NCBI GenBank assembly: GCA_944326735.1
Contig: CALVFC010000021.1
Coordinates: 1 to 15,149 of the forward strand
Reading direction: 5' to 3'
From: an uncultured Limosilactobacillus sp.
Lineage (GTDB): Bacteria > Bacillota > Bacilli > Lactobacillales > Lactobacillaceae
Length of the DNA stretch: 15,149 nt
Part shown: in pieces, positions 15,118 to 15,149 of the stretch
Layout: every line of letters begins with the position of its first letter
Position numbering within the stretch: position 1 is the stretch's first letter
Notes under the pieces: model-generated
Told to the model about the DNA's origin: nothing
The model's input: only the letters and a program-made list of their open reading frames with translations
Databases searched by the model: none
Translations under genes and position numbers: made by a program

Positions 15118-15149
15118 AACTCGTCTCCAAAAATTAATTAGGTACATAA

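Noticed and set aside
1..15149. Novel defence or biosynthetic system spread over the window
   Set aside because: Apart from the insertion sequence, every gene belongs to a recognised core or accessory family with conventional neighbours, and no unknown gene cluster remains.

Overview
The window looks like a chromosomal segment of a Lactobacillaceae species of intermediate GC, plausibly Limosilactobacillus or a close relative. That is inferred from gene content: a tdk-prfA-prmC cluster, the murT-gatD pair that amidates lipid II, an arginine deiminase locus controlled from an ArgR/CcpA-type region, and AGGAGG-type ribosome binding sites. No rRNA, tRNA, CRISPR array or phage genes were seen.

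Layout. Positions 1-2626 (minus strand) hold thymidine kinase, peptide chain release factor 1 and the methyltransferase that modifies release factors, in a tightly coupled operon. The start of a further gene is just visible at the window edge. Positions 2733-4820 (plus strand) hold murT and gatD, which overlap by one base and end in a strong bidirectional terminator. Positions 4862-8190 (minus strand) hold an arginine catabolism unit: arcA (arginine deiminase), argR (regulator) and an ArcD-like antiporter. Its promoter carries a cre box lying on the -35 element, with ARG-box-like half-sites upstream. Positions 8337-9350 (minus strand) encode a serine-beta-lactamase-fold hydrolase. Positions 9406-10934 are an intact-looking IS110-family (IS1111-type) insertion sequence. 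Positions 10938-11092 contain large hairpins. Positions 11093-15117 (minus strand) hold a MarR-type regulator followed by two half-transporters that form a heterodimeric ABC exporter.

How the genes work together. PrmC methylates the GGQ glutamine of the release factor encoded just upstream. MurT and GatD form one glutaminase-amidotransferase. ArcA plus ArcD bring in and deiminate arginine, but the arcB and arcC enzymes needed to make ATP are not in the window. The MarR protein probably controls the exporter it precedes. The exporter has one degenerate and one consensus ATP site, as in LmrCD/BmrCD-type drug exporters.

The most interesting part is the insertion sequence. It has 12-bp inverted ends and a DEDD transposase, followed by about 300 nt of noncoding, structure-rich sequence. 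Two short segments of that noncoding region closely repeat the DNA at the two insertion junctions: 13 of 14 positions at the left and 10 of 11 at the right. This is what a target-specifying seekRNA/bridge RNA should look like. A 19-bp inverted repeat also buries the transposase ribosome binding site.
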